DNA of 64,000 bases from Dioszegia crocea (lineage: Eukaryota > Basidiomycota > Tremellomycetes > Tremellales > Bulleribasidiaceae): the NCBI GenBank assembly GCA_001600615.1, contig BCKK01000009.1:843213-907212 (forward strand), in the 5' to 3' direction. Each line of letters starts with the position of its first letter. The first letter of the stretch is position 1. The notes beneath the pieces are model-generated. The model saw only the letters and a list, made by a program, of their open reading frames with translations. It did not search any database and was not told the DNA's origin. The position numbers and the translations under genes were made by a program. Shown piece by piece: positions 24,832-36,638 of the stretch.

Positions 24832-25842
24832 ATGCCTCCACGCCCTAACCTTAGCTCCCACATCATGACGGGTAAACCCGCCGAGTCATATTATGCCCAT
24901 CAAGCTGTTGAGTGGGCGGCTGACGGTTTCGACAAGGCTGCGACCATTCTCTGCGCACCACATCTGACTAGGAAGGAACACCTAGGTCTGATAGAACAGC
25001 TAGCAGAAGTATGTTAGTTCTGCTCGATCGAGAACCGAGAACCGGAAACAGCTGAAAATGCAGTATCTCTGTTCAAGGCAGCAGGGCGATCAGATTGGGG
25101 CAGATTTACTTCTAGCTCAGATGTTATCCACATCGGTTCCCCCAATCTCTCCGTACGTACTACATTAGTACTCGCTCAATTGATCGGGACTCGACTGATG
25201 CAGTTTTCAGAGGTCCGAGTCCATCATCCTCCAAGGTTCACCTGGGGGCTGACGGTACCGACTTGGCTGCGGCGATTCTCTGCACGCCGCGTCTTACTCT
25301 AGAGGCCCATCTAGGGATGATAAATATAGCTCGCGTATGCCATATCAGCTCGAGCGAGAAGGAAACAGCTGAAAAGGCAGTATATCTACTTAACGGAGCA
25401 GGACGATCAGATTGGGGCAGGTTTAGTTTTGGATAAGATTTCGTCTAGATCGGTTGCTCCATGCTCTCCGTACGTACTACATTAGCACTCGCTCAACTGA
25501 TCGGGACTCGGCTGATGCAGTTTTCAGAAGTCCGAATCCATCACCATCGGTCGAATCCGGGCCATCGTCTTGCCCCACCGTGCTCGCCTTAGCCGCGTTA
25601 ACGATTTCCTCCCCCGTCCCAACCGCTGCACCCTCACCGAACCCGCCGCAATCTCGCCCTATTACGCTCGGCTCCCTAACCCCAGCCAAGCGTTTCGCCG
25701 TATCATCTCGTTCCCGGACCATCTCGTACGCGGCATTCTCCGGCTCTGGCGCCATCAGGAAGCTGCCCAATGCCTTAATGTCAAGAAGAAGGTAGACTAT
25801 ACAGGGATGATGGAGGATATTTCGGATGAAAATGATGAATGA
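24832..25842 (+). CDS. Unrecognised protein with tandemly duplicated exon pair
   Basis: I do not recognise this protein. A consistent model has exons 24832-25008, 25064-25152, 25211-25334, 25381-25469 and 25521-25842. Exons 2 and 4 are both 89 bases and encode related peptides (YLCSRQQGDQIGADLLL and YIYLTEQDDQIGAGLVL). The introns after them are both 51 bases and nearly identical. The end of exon 1 and exon 3 are likewise related (FDKAATILCAPHLTRKEHLG versus TDLAAAILCTPRLTLEAHLG). The repeat period is 317 bases. The last exon has two possible acceptors 7 bases apart. The first gives a frame with strong C-ending codon bias, ending in MMEDISDENDE at 25842; the second ends at 25795. One repeat copy may be skipped in the mature mRNA. 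Confidence 0.5.
25064..25529 (+). repeat. Tandem partial gene duplication, two ~317-bp units
   Basis: Unit 1 runs from about 24910 to 25235 and unit 2 from about 25236 to 25555. The match includes exons, the CCGTACGTACTACATTAG donor region, the 51-base introns and the TTTTCAGA[AG]GTCCGA acceptor region. Divergence is moderate, so the duplication is neither brand new nor ancient. Confidence 0.75.
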
Positions 25843-25903
25843 TTGTTCAGGAGGTCATGATGAGGGTACCAAGGATTAGCATCGTAACATCCAATCTACA
25901 CAT

Positions 25904-26702
25904 CTAGCCATCCTCTACGACCTCATACCCCACTCGAATCCACTCCCCGCAACCATCACAACTGATGACGTCTATTCCAGCTTCGAGCTCATCGTGTGTA
26001 ATTCGGAAGAGATGCGAACATCTACAGGGGTATGTGTAATGTGAGGGGATTTGGTCGCCCATGTCTTGATCTGCCCCGTCCCCAGCTTCCGTATTCTCGT
26101 CTCGTCCATCAAGGCTCTGTAGATCCGCTCCGTCTCCTATAATGATCGCACCTATTTCCGTAGACGGCAGCCGGGAGCTCGACGCAGCTGTCGTCGGATA
26201 ATGGGGTGTAAAGTCTTCAAGGGATATTTCGCGGTATACGTGAGGACCGCTGGGCTTGCTTGGAGCCTGAGATCGGATAGAGTCCTCTGTGGATGTCAGC
26301 GAAGATTACCAGGCCGTTTTGGAGACTCACTCTCTCGTACATCCTCCTCCCAAGCCCTCCGCCGCGATGGATCACTCAATATCCATCTCGCCTCGTTGAT
26401 CAACCTGATATCCAAGTCTGGATCTCCATCCCCAGGTGACACTTTATCAGGATGATATGCCAACACCGCCCGCCGCCAAGCTTGCGTTATTTCCTTCTCA
26501 GTCGCATGGGGCCCGAGGCCTAGTATGGCGAGGTAGTTCGGAGGCGAAATGGTAGGGTTTGGGCGATTGGCCTAGATCTTGTTGGATATTTTTGGGGGGC
26601 TAACGGACAATTGGGCGCTAAGAATCAGCCTCTGCGTCTCTGGAGGCCTCACGGGTAAGCTTAGAGGTACGTTGATACGATGTAGAGTTTTGTATGGAGC
26701 AT
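25904..26702 (-). CDS. DPH4: DPH4/JJJ3-type J-protein with CSL zinc finger
   Basis: Dph4/Jjj3 delivers electrons or iron in diphthamide synthesis, the modification of elongation factor 2. The J-domain exon (about 26573-26328) reads PNYLAILGLGPHATEKEITQ, then AWRRAVLAYHPDK with the HPD motif. The next exon has REISLEDF followed by the CSL-type zinc finger: YPCRCSHLFRITHDELE, then VISCDGCGEWIRVGYE, which supplies C-x-C and C-x-x-C ligands. The stop is at 25904-25906. The 5' exon is uncertain; an ATG at 26702 with an intron ending CTAG at about 26574 would keep frame (MLHTKLYI/ANRPNP), but I rank it only as possible. The length of about 200 residues fits the family. Confidence 0.85.
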
Positions 26703-27141
26703 TCTGGAATTCCTCACCAATGATGAGCCCTTACGTTACCGCCATTCTACATTCTGGCCACCGTCAAAGTCTTGCTCAAATTTCGACATCAGCCTCAGTT
26801 CTCAAAAAGCATATACCCTCCAAGCACAAGCTCAGCATAGGTACGTATCGCCTCCTCAGACTTGGACAGAATGAGGCGCGGTGAGAATGGCAAGGGTGGC
26901 CTAGCTGGATGTCAAAAATTTCTCGGTGGCAAAGACCGATGCCCGGCGCTTTCGCTGATCGCCCAGCAACCACATACCTACCTTCCCGACTTACAACTAG
27001 CATCGTTCCAGCAACACACACGTGAGCTAGCCCCTTGACCAGTCTTCGAGCCGTACCTAATGATGTAGAATATAATACAAAAGAAACGAAACCATCGTAT
27101 GTCCTCATTCCTTCTCTCAACCCTGATGCTGATCCCTTCAG
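26703..27141. other. Intergenic region upstream of the 27-kb gene
   Basis: This lies between divergent genes. I see no coding support in it; it contains the presumed promoters. Confidence 0.4.
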
Positions 27142-29885
27142 ATGACACCCACGGCCACCACTTCCACCATAATCACTATCAACCCTGACTCTCCTTACGA
27201 TTCCAGCTCTAAACCCAGTTCCAAATCCCGACGATCACGCCGACGTCGAGGTCAACCCGAGGATTCCGACCTAGAGACTGGCGATGGAGACTCATCGTCT
27301 GATCGAGGGAGTCTGACGGATGAGTCAGGGACAGAGGATGATGATGAGTCGGATGATGAGGTGGATACCAAGGCTCCAGCTCCAGGTGTGAAGGCGGCCC
27401 CTATCACAGCGGCTAAAACTGCACCTAAACCCAAACCCATCGCCAAACCCTCACCCGCCGTCACATCAGCCAAACCTACCAAACCCCCCCTACCCAAAAA
27501 GGCCCCAATTAAACCTGCGCCAAACAAGCTTACTCCACCTAAAACTGCCCCGACCAAACCAACTCCGACATCAGTGTTTGTCGATACGACACCGATGGTA
27601 TGGGCCGATCAACCGCCGGATGCCAATGTTGAAGAGGTGACTTTTGAGGAGATGTCCGCTGGGAAGGCGTTAGGTAAAGGGGAGAAAGCGCCAAGGGAAA
27701 AGAAAGAGTTGACTGAGGAGGGTAGAAAGAAAATGTTGGAGAAGAGAGAGCGGAAGAAGGAAAAGATCAAGGAGAAGAGGAAGGCGGAGCAGGCGGCGAA
27801 GGTTTTGGCGAAGCAGGCGGAGAAGTCTGATGTTGGCGCCAAGGCTGTGGTAAAGACTGAAGCGGCGAAGGATGTTGCGGAGCAGACAGAGGTGGCAAAG
27901 GCTGGGGAGCAGAGTGGGGAGCAAAAGAATGCGGAGAAAGCTGAGGTGGCGGCCAAGGCCAAACCTAAGCGGAAGGCCAAGGCCAAGGGGAAGGGGAAGG
28001 CGGATGTGGCGGCTGCACAAGAGGCTGGTCCAGAATCTGCCTTACCCATCGCCGAAGAGGGTGGTGAAGATGGCGGATGGACCGTTGACGGGCCTTCGCG
28101 AGCTGTAGCTGCCTGGGCTGCAGACGCGTTGAAGCCTGACGACGGGGGGTGGGGTGATGCTTCAGCTTCGAGCTCGATACCGAAACCTAACGGCAATGCT
28201 TATCCGAAGAACAAACCCTCTTCGACACCTATCACTGTCGCTCAGAGCGGATCTGCCCGGCCTCCTATCCCCCATCCCCCTATCGCTCGCCCGCCCACGA
28301 CCCAATCGACCAATCTCCCTTACCCCCGAAATCCCAGTAACTCCAACAATTTCCCTGCTGTCCACTCCCCCTCCAACTCTAACTTCCCCACTCGACCCTC
28401 TGCATTCGGGATGAATGGCCAACAACAATTCAGACCTGAATTCGGAGGTGGCTATACGGCGCGCGGAGGATATCATGGTGCGCCTCAGCCTTTCAGAGGA
28501 AACGGTGTCTCCCAGGCTTTCCGGGGTAGGGGTCGGGGCTACGGGCCTGTATATGGTCAGACGCCAAATCACCAACAGTACGGCCAATCCTCAATCTCGA
28601 CCCAGGGACAAGTCCAGGCGGACGATATCCGGCTGGAGATGGAGAAGGTGGATGATGAGAGACTTCGGACGGGCAATGTTCAAAGTGCGGACAAGGCGGC
28701 GTCTTCGGGAAGCAAATGGGGACATGACGCCTATGAACGTCAGGTTCAGTTGGATAATGTCAAAGCGGCGTATGCGGGTATGGGCAGAGCTAGAGGAATG
28801 GCGAGGGCGTCTATGGGTGAGTCTTTTCCAACTGTCTAGATCTAAGCTGATATGTAGGTCGTGGAGGTTATGCCGCTTCGCGTTATGCCCCTCCACCCCA
28901 ACCCCTCCCCACTCCCGCTCGACCGGTCACTGACAGTCACATCACCCAACCTCCTGCCACAGTCGACGAACTCTTACCGGCCGATACGTCAGGTGTGACT
29001 GTGCACCTTCCCGGCTCGAAAGAAAGCATCAATGTTTCTTTGCGCCTACCTACTCCTTCACCTACCCCACCTCCAGCGCCATCTACCCAGATCCGAGACG
29101 CACCACCTCACACCCGCAACACCCTCCCGCCCACGGCCCAAACCACAATCCCCACCCCACCCACTCACTCTGGCCCAACCCCCCTCCCACTCCCTCTCCA
29201 CCTAACGGGCAACTCTCAACAATCCCACAGCCCCTTCACTCCCCGCTCCGAAACTGGCAGTGTCTCATCCTCCAATTTCGCCCCTGCTCCAATCCCCACA
29301 TTCCTCCCACCCGGAATCGCCCAAATGCCCAATGGTGACTACTACAACGTCATCAATGGTGCGCCAGTCGATTTCCACCCTACTCCACGACTCCAACTCC
29401 CATCAGGCCGCGGGCGAGGGTATGGTGGACCCTCTGGTCAAACTGGCAGACCCATCAATCCCTTCGATAACCGTTATCCCTCTGTACCATACGCCAACAC
29501 CCCAAGTCCCCAAATGTATTATGCGTCAACCCCTCCTCCTATGCCTCAGGGCTATGACAATTTCCGCCCTGATTCACCCTATGACTACGGCCAAAACTCC
29601 TACGTGGCCCCACAGGGTATGGCCTACTTTGCACCTCCTGCCCCGTCAAAAGCAGTCCTTATTCGAGATCCATCCGCACCGGCGGGTAACGAATCATCCG
29701 ATTCAGCCACACCGACTAAGCCCAAACCCGCCACACCGGGGAATGGGTACCCATACCCACCCCAAGAGACAACGTACTACAACCAAACGTACAACCCTTA
29801 CGCGAACGCAGCGCCAGAGATGGATATGGGCGAGATGCAATACGGGTATGGGTGGCAGGTGCCGTCAGGGTATAGGGGTTATTGA
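27142..29885 (+). CDS. Pro/Ala/Lys-rich disordered protein, possible Btz-like motif
   Basis: Two exons (27142-28813 and 28859-29885) join as A-S-M-G/R-G-G-Y and give about 900 residues. The N-terminus has a basic RRSRRRRG patch, an acidic Asp/Glu stretch, a Pro/Lys/Ala repeat region, then a long Lys/Glu/Ala helical segment. The middle has Arg/Gly patches (RGRGRGYG) suited to RNA binding. The segment GSKWGHDAYERQ resembles the W-x-H-D-x-[FY] element of Barentsz/CASC3 proteins, which bind eIF4A3 in the exon junction complex. That match is short, so the assignment is only a suggestion. The C-terminus is Pro/Tyr/Gln-rich with many YG and NPF-like turns, typical of RNP granule proteins. Confidence 0.6.
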
Positions 29886-30462
29886 GGATAGTCGAATCTA
29901 GACCTTCGTGGCGAATAGGAAAGGCTGGCGAGATACCGTCAGGCATACTCGACTCTGGATCAGGCGAAATTCAGACGAAGAGACCAGTTGACGAGCGTGT
30001 GGGCTGGACAATTGTGGAGAGTCGGTAGTCACCTGTATGCTGGGCCAGGACGTCGAACCTATAGGTGCGAGGGGAGCCGAGTGTAGTCATAGGTTGAATT
30101 CTAGTCATGACCCGCACGCAACTGACATACTGATTAAGCTACTGATTGTGCGATTGCCTAACCGACCACTCCTAATGCGGCTTGTGACCTTGTCTATGGT
30201 CGTCTGACGCGCCGATACCACCATGCGGAAGACTCAACTGCGCCTTTAAAACAATTCGGATCACCTGTGTGATCTGCGATTGCGCCGGAGCATAAATTTG
30301 TGCGTGTCCCTGCAGAAAACGTTAATCAAGCCAAGTGTGTCTCTTGATGCCAGGATAATTCGAGCAAATTTGCATACAGCCTACATCATATATCAATCCT
30401 GGAAACATCCCGCTTTGACAGATACTCAACCCGTCTGACTCTCATGAACAGGTATAGTACGA
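29886..30462. other. Intergenic region between convergent genes
   Basis: This is the 3' flank of the Pro-rich gene and of the accessory gene at 30463-31360. No gene, repeat or structured RNA is apparent. Confidence 0.5.
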
Positions 30463-31360
30463 TCAATCGTCCGCAAAAGCATCATCGCCCAGCAAAACGT
30501 GGCAGTAGAGCTCCGTGAGCTCAAGGTCCGACTTGTCCATATCCCGTGACTCCTTCACCATCTGCTCTGCCACTGACTTGTCTTCAATGTGAGGCGCGCT
30601 CTCCCTCATGGCTGTTCGGACTGGACTGTCCACCGAGTTGCTGAAACCTTCAGGCCTATTTTGATCAGATTGGTCTTGCAAGCGAGGCACCCTCTGCAAA
30701 CTACTGATGGACTTACAGCCCGGCAATGGCGCTCTCAAAATCGCGTCCATGGTAATAGCCATTACAGCCCGCAGGGAGAGTCTTGATGAGGTTCACAAAA
30801 GCAAGGGCGATGGACTCTTCTGGAGTGAGCGTGCCTCGCGATTGCTTGTCCGTCAGGTTCGCACACATTGCGTCGATTGACGCCAAGCCCGCAACCAGTG
30901 CGATTCCCCCTGCGTGCTCACACTTCGACCCGTAAACCTCGCAGCATGGGTAAGCAGTCCTGTGCACATGCTGACAGCTGTGACTGCATGCCTTCTCGCA
31001 ACTGCGGCCGCGAGTGTAGAGGCTGCGACGTTGGTTGTCAGGTTCGGTGCTGTAGGAGTCGAGGTGGTGTTGAAGATGGTCAGCGATTGCTTCGCGTATC
31101 ATCTTCTTTGTAACGTCGCGAGTCCGACCACTGGATTGCCTGACGCGATGACCCGCGGGGATGCTTGCTGCGATCTTGCTCGCGGCCGAAGAGAGATTGA
31201 AAATAATCACCTGCGCCATGCGTCCCGGTGACGTCTCCCACTGATCCCACTGATCTTGTGCAGTGTCGCTTGGGTTCGGCAGACTGCCGCCTGAGCCGAT
31301 TGCCTCTTGCGTGGGATAGATCCTGAGACCTGGAGCGCCATCGTAGTTCACGCCGGTCAT
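30463..31360 (-). CDS. Accessory protein with Cys/His cluster, possible remote SYRP family member
   Basis: This is a 278-residue protein in two exons (31360-30717 and 30655-30463), joined in frame at G-L-P-E-G-F. It is unrecognised. It begins MTGVNYDGAPGLRIYPTQ and has Q-V-I-I-F-N-L-S-S-A-A-S-K followed by a helical section. A Cys/His-rich stretch (CEKACSHSCQHVHR, then CCEVYGSKCEH) could bind metal. The C-terminal half has the segment GYYHGRDFESAIAG and a charged helix ending in an acidic tail. The order of segments, and the D-F-E-S-A-I-A-G versus S-x-I-E-G-H-E-G positions, recall the 350-residue family, but the similarity is weak. The leader reads CTCACAATGACC, as at other accessory starts. 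Confidence 0.65.
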
Positions 31361-32235
31361 TGTGAGGAGTGTGAGAGCGCGTAGTTGAAGCCACGAGTGA
31401 GTAAATGAGTTAAAGTTATTGCTGCAAGCGGACGGTGTCGGGGAGGTGTGGCTGACTTGGATATTGTCTACTGAGGGAGAAACTGGGGGCGCCGAGGATC
31501 CATATATACCTCACAGGGGGAACGGCCGACAGCATGCCAGGCATACTATCTAGAACAAAACGGGGAAATGCTGAATGGGAAGACGATGTTGACGTCAGTT
31601 TCGCACCCTCTAGGAACCGAAGAAATCAGGAGAGACACCAATCGAGGTGTTTTGTCGGTCTTCCTTTCTTTAGTGTGAGCGTTTCAGACTTGTAACCGGA
31701 ACAGACTGCGCTTTTAGTGTCTGCGAAGCGGAGAAGACAGGGGCTATATCCACCGAAGTGTTTGGGTTGCCGTCCTTTATTCAAAGTGGAGCGTTTCTGA
31801 TCTGCGACGAGCGAAAGCTGTGCTTCCCCTGATGGGAACCGGAGAAGGGACAAAACCCATTCCCAGAGGTGTTTGGGCCGCAGTCCTTTGTCCTATTTCG
31901 ATTTTCAAGGGGAGGGTGCTCGACCGGGCGCGGTCACCTAGAAGCAAGGCACGTCAATCAGGATGACCATTGCGGCGTTCTGACCGTGTCTATCGGCCGA
32001 TACGCCCGATATTCACTCGATAGTGGCGAACTCTGAAACGCCTATGCTCTGGCGCCACTCTCAATCTTCGCCACTCCGGCTGGCGGAATGCCGTAAGCCT
32101 CTACGCGTCGAGGTTTGGTGCTCGAGCTGTGACATTCAACATTCCTTCCACCATATACGCTCTCTATAGCAGTACAACCACCACTAAAGGTCTATCCGCT
32201 GAGAAGGATCGACTCACAAGTCTCGCACCGAAAGC
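31361..32235. other. Intergenic region holding a short tandem repeat
   Basis: Divergent promoters of the accessory gene (left) and dynein light intermediate chain (right) must lie here. The only structure seen is the 111-base repeat. The minus-strand frame at 31626-31853 is just the repeat translated. Confidence 0.5.
31610..31905. repeat. Diverged tandem repeat, about 2.7 copies of 111 bp
   Basis: Anchor strings GAGGTGTTTTG, GAAGTGTTTGGG and GAGGTGTTTGGG start at 31644, 31755 and 31866, exactly 111 bases apart. Each is followed by a TCCTTT-containing stretch and preceded by an A-A-C-C-G-[AG]-A-G-A-A-like segment. Conservation is patchy. Function is unknown. Confidence 0.7.
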
Positions 32236-34250
32236 ATGTCAAAATCTTACACCTCGGCTGGCGTTGAGTTGAGCTCGACAGTCGCTGGACCCTCTTCGTT
32301 CCCCTCTCAAGGGGCACAGACTACGAATCTATGGTCCGATATCCTTCGTTCGGCAGATAAGAAGAAAGTATACGGGCGCAAGAATGTGATAGTACTATGT
32401 AAGCTTAGTACACGGAGTATTCTTTTGACTCAAGCTGACCCGATAGCTGAAAGGCATCATGGGCGTAAACACCTCTTGACCGAATTACTGGGAACTCCGA
32501 ACTCCGATGCTACTCGCCGAAGAAAGCGACCTTCTTCTACACTGGCTCTGGGATATGAAGTCTTTCAAATCCGAGATGAAGGCGATGAAGAGGCTGTCCC
32601 ACCCACATCTATTTTCTTTCCGCCTGGGTCGGAAGGGGGTGGAGTGGGGCTGTTGAAGGCTGCAGTACCGCCTAGTGCTATACCCGTGAGCTCGCTTCTG
32701 TATATTGCGCGAAAGATGAGTCTGGGCTGATAAGAAGGACACGGCAGTGATGATTGTGCTGGATTGGACACGGCCGGGCGGAATGGCAAAGGAGTTGATG
32801 AGTTGGTTGAAGTGGATAGAAGAATGGGCGGGGGAATCTGATCACTCTGAAGAAATGCGAGATAGATGTAAGCTTCACTTCGCTCTCCGGCCCGGCCGTG
32901 CTATGTGTGGACTGTGGAAGCTTATTTAATAGTACAATCCCATCTCCAGAATTACTCTGAACCCTCTATCCCTTCTCCCTCAGCCTCAACTTCCGCCATC
33001 CCTTCTACATCATCCTACAGTGCCAGCGCCCCACTGCTACCGCTCGGACCAGGTACCCTCACGCTAAATCCACATGGCATCCCGATAATCGTCGTTTGTA
33101 CCAAGGCGGACCTGATGGAAAGCGGGGCCGAGGGGTCAGGGATGAAGGGTGCCGCATGGGAAGAACGGTGTGATTGGGCTCAACAGGTGATAAGGACTAT
33201 ATGTTTGTCTTGTAAGTTGTCGTCTTCAGCTATAATGTGGGAGATGATCTATGATGCGCCCTCACTTCGAAGCTGAAATCACAGATGGCGCCGCACTATT
33301 CTACACCTCTTCAACCCAACCATCAACCTACACCTTACTCCGCGCTTACCTCTTACATCGACTCCATTCATCCCCTTCTTCACTACCACAAACCACATCC
33401 CCAACATCCCCCTCGACTTCCTTCACCACTTCCCCTCCTCCGCCCATCTCCCGCTTTCCATTCCCATACCGCGCCAATGTCCTCGATAGGGATGCCGTAA
33501 TGGTACCCTCAGGCTGGGACACCTGGGGCAAAATCAATGTCCTCCGTGATAATTTTGACCCAGCTGGGATCTTGGCGGTAGTTGAGAAGGAGCTTCAGGC
33601 AGCTGGCGAGGGAGCTGATGGCGAGCGGTTAGAGGGGGTTTGGGCAAGGATGATACCTGATCCTTTACGAAATAAGGTAAGTTACCTATCCATCACACGT
33701 GTGGTCGAAACAAGCTTATACTCCCTAGCCTAATAACGCGGTCGGATCCACATCAACCGTCGAGCCCGAGCAATCCTTTCTGTCTAGACAATACGACCTG
33801 CTCCAAAAAGATCCAAATCGAGATCCTAGAGCGGCATTCCGACAACCTACACAGGCCTCTACTCCCGCTTCGTCCACAGGTATCTCAGGTAGAGAAGGGG
33901 ACAGGTATGGAGGATACGGTGGCGTCGTAGGCCCACTTGCATCATCTGGGGGGCTCAGTCTGCCCGGTGTCGAAAAGGCAATGTTGGAGATGGAGGGTCA
34001 GGGCGCGGAAGATCTAAAGGAGAAATTCGCAAAGATGGGTCGGAAAGATGGGACCGCAGGATCTGTGGGTAGGTCTGTGGGTGTCTCGCCGACAACGCCA
34101 GCTAGTGGAGAGCGGGCGTCAGGGGCTGGTGCGGGAGTACCTAATGAGGCTTTGCATAGTTTCTTTCAGGGGCTGTTGGCTTCGAAAGGGAAGACCTCGG
34201 CTGGGGCGGGGGTTGGAGGGCTGGCTTCGCCAAAGACTGTAGGGGAGTAG
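32236..34250 (+). CDS. Cytoplasmic dynein light intermediate chain
   Basis: This dynein subunit links the heavy chain to cargo adaptors for nuclear and vesicle transport. Seven or so exons follow MSKSYTSAGVELSSTVAG. The Ras-like domain starts with L-W-S-D-I-L and KKKVYGRKNVIVL, which joins to SERHHGRKHLLTELLG at the P-loop position. The characteristic MIVLDWTRPGGMAKELMSWL follows, then GIPIIVVCTKADLMES (the N/T-K-x-D-like step) and NVLRDNFDPAGILAVVEKEL. The C-terminal adaptor-binding region is Ser/Gly-rich and ends with a conserved helix NEALHSFFQGLLASK. The P-loop lacks the usual G-K-[ST], so nucleotide binding may be lost. Family identity is clear from the W-x-R-P block and the C-terminal helix. 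Confidence 0.88.
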
Positions 34251-34445
34251 ATCTTGGATGTATACACTGCGAGTACGGATGCAGAGCTTGGCAGATACAT
34301 TGATGGTCTCTCTACTGATCATCCGAGCGATTGACAATATGTACCGGTATCCCATAACATGCATTGTTCAACAAAGATACTCCCCCGTACCCCATACTTT
34401 CCCCGCCTAATAGTCATAGACCGCCATCTCCCACCACACCTCGAC

Positions 34446-36638
34446 CTAAACTTTCCATCTCCGCCCAATCCCAAACATTCCCAAACCCGAAATCACACAG
34501 CAGCCCGCAGCGATCCAGAGTGTGGCGCTAAAACACCTCGTACCATAACACGTAGGTATTTGATCTTCCCTATGCGATATAAAGCCACTTTCTCCGGGCG
34601 CACCAGGGATAGGCGAGTGATTTGGGATTGAAGCTACCGCTGAGGAAATGAAGGCGTAGAGGTACTGAGTATTAGCGATTATCCCTATTACCCTCGCTGC
34701 AATTGCCCGATTCTCCGCCGACAAAGGGACATACCGAAAATCCCACTGCACCAAATGCTGCAAAGTATGAAATCATACCCCAAGCCAGGCCGAAACTTGT
34801 TGGACCGAAATGTGCCGAGACAATCGCGGGCTGGACTATCAGTAATGAACCTACTCTCAGGTAAAAAAAACACCAATATTGTAAACTCACTGTAAGCGTA
34901 AACAGGGTGCCATACATCAATCCCGTTCCGGCACTAAGCACCCAAAGCCCACTCTCACTCTCGAGCCAACCAGCACTCCACGCAAACACCCCAGCCAACG
35001 CCAAAGCGCCCAGCGCATTAAAGCTCGTGCGTAACAACCTGACAGGTCGGCGCTGGACGTAGATGTGTACACTGGCATTCAGGTCATTTTGACCGGGACC
35101 GTGTGGGATTGCGACGGGCGTTAAGGGGGGTGCGAGCCAATCTGCCACGAGACCAGTGAGGAGGCGAGAGACTGTCCCGGTTAAAGAAAGGATTTGGACG
35201 TGTTTGTTCCGTAAGAGTAAAGGGTGGGAGGCAGATGTGTCGGATAGGGCCGAAAGGGACATTGGGGAGAGGGAGAGGATGGAGAGGGACGGAAGCGAGG
35301 ATGCTGGGATCGAAGTGAGGATGTGTGTTGTAGGGGCTGGATCGGAAGGTGGAAGCAAGGAAGTAAGGATTGTGCCTATACTTGCGATTATAGTTTCGCT
35401 CTGCATTATCAGTGAAGATTCCGCCCAGAAGATCGCGGTCCTGGTCTTACAGGCCCAATGCACAACGCGAGCAGTATCCCAAACGCCCAAAATCCTCCCC
35501 AATCAACCAACAATCTCCCCACAGTCCACCTCTCTTTACCTCGCACAATCGCCTCTGCATCCTCTCTCGCAGCTTCAGGTCCTCCAATCAATAACGGTGT
35601 ATGTTCATCGAGATGCAAGAGCTGGCTCGTCGGACTGCAGATATCTTCCTCTTCTTCCGTACTTTCGCGCCCGTGGTCATGGTCCGTATCGTCCTGTAGA
35701 CCTGGAAGTTTCGTTGGTAGGATCCGAAGGAATAGGGCTGATAGGAGGTTGAGAACGAGTGAGAGGATACCGAGGAATGTGAGGTAAGAGACAGGATTAA
35801 GATCCCCAGTGGAGGATTGGAATATGTTTAGTGAGGAGAATGAGGATAAGACTAGGGAGGATAGGGAGATGAGGGAGAGAGGGACGGAGAGTGACAATGT
35901 CGGGTGAGAGGGGAAAGAGAGTGAGGCTGGAGGATAAGTTTAGTTCTCTCATGAGGGTTCATTGGCTCATCTCGAGAAGGTAACTTACCACATGTTAGGG
36001 CTGCAAAGTAAGAGCCTACAGTCGCTCCTCCTATAAGGAAATAAGCAAGGGTGAGCCAGAGGTGGACGTAGGGTGTATCCGGGTTGGCCTTCTCAAGTAT
36101 GAGAGCAAAGGAGAAATAGCCCGCGGCGGATAGACCAGCAGAGATAAGAGATCCTCTAACTTGTCAGCTGATCCAGGCTTATAGGCACGAAGGGCGCCAA
36201 TCAGCTGAACTTACATTCTTGGTCCATGCCGATCCGTCACTGAACCCAAAGGAGCAGCCATAAGGTACACCCCTAATATCCCACTAATCATCAGCAACTC
36301 CTTTCTCCTCGCACATACCCAACAACAATCGTTTGAGCCTCCGGACCGCCCAATTCCAGCCGTTTAGCCACTACAGGACCATATGTCGGCCAAACATAAA
36401 CTCCATTGGCCTGAACAGCCGACAAGACGATACACGCACACGTCACTATTGTCTGGGCTCTTTCAGGCAGGCGGAAATGGAGAAGGCGGTGATAGAGTGG
36501 TCGGCGGGATGAGAGAATGTAGTCCATATCGGGCGGAGCGAGTGGTGAGGATAGTGGAGAGACGGGATGGGGGCGTTCGATATCGTATACTACCCCGGAG
36601 TGGGGCGGGGGAGGGGAGGGTGCAGGTTTGGCTGGCAT
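34446..36638 (-). CDS. MCH1: MCH1-type major facilitator transporter
   Basis: This is a fungal monocarboxylate-porter-like MFS protein of the nodulin-like group; the substrate is unknown even in yeast. From 36638 the first exon encodes a Pro-rich cytosolic N-terminus, then ERAQTIVTCACIVLSAVQAN and GVYVWPTYGPVVAKRLEL, the first helices typical of Mch1. Middle exons show NPVSYLTFLGILSLVLNLLS and a long loop with DEHTPLLIGG. Then come RLLTGLVADWLAPPL, LWVLSAGTGLMYGTLFTLTV and PTSFGLAWGMISYFAAFGAV. The last exon has the conserved Cys-rich loop YGTRCFSATLWI and ends with a helix and GIGRRWKV. Introns are small and split many helices. Twelve spans are expected. Confidence 0.85.

Noticed and set aside
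25477..25770. Minus-strand 97-residue frame opposite the duplicated-exon gene
   Set aside because: The plus-strand model explains the splice signals and repeat structure. The antisense composition is the mirror of a Ser/Pro-rich strand.
31626..31853. Minus-strand 75-residue frame with internal protein repeats
   Set aside because: The repeats simply reflect the 111-base tandem DNA repeat. The frame is not conserved across all three units.
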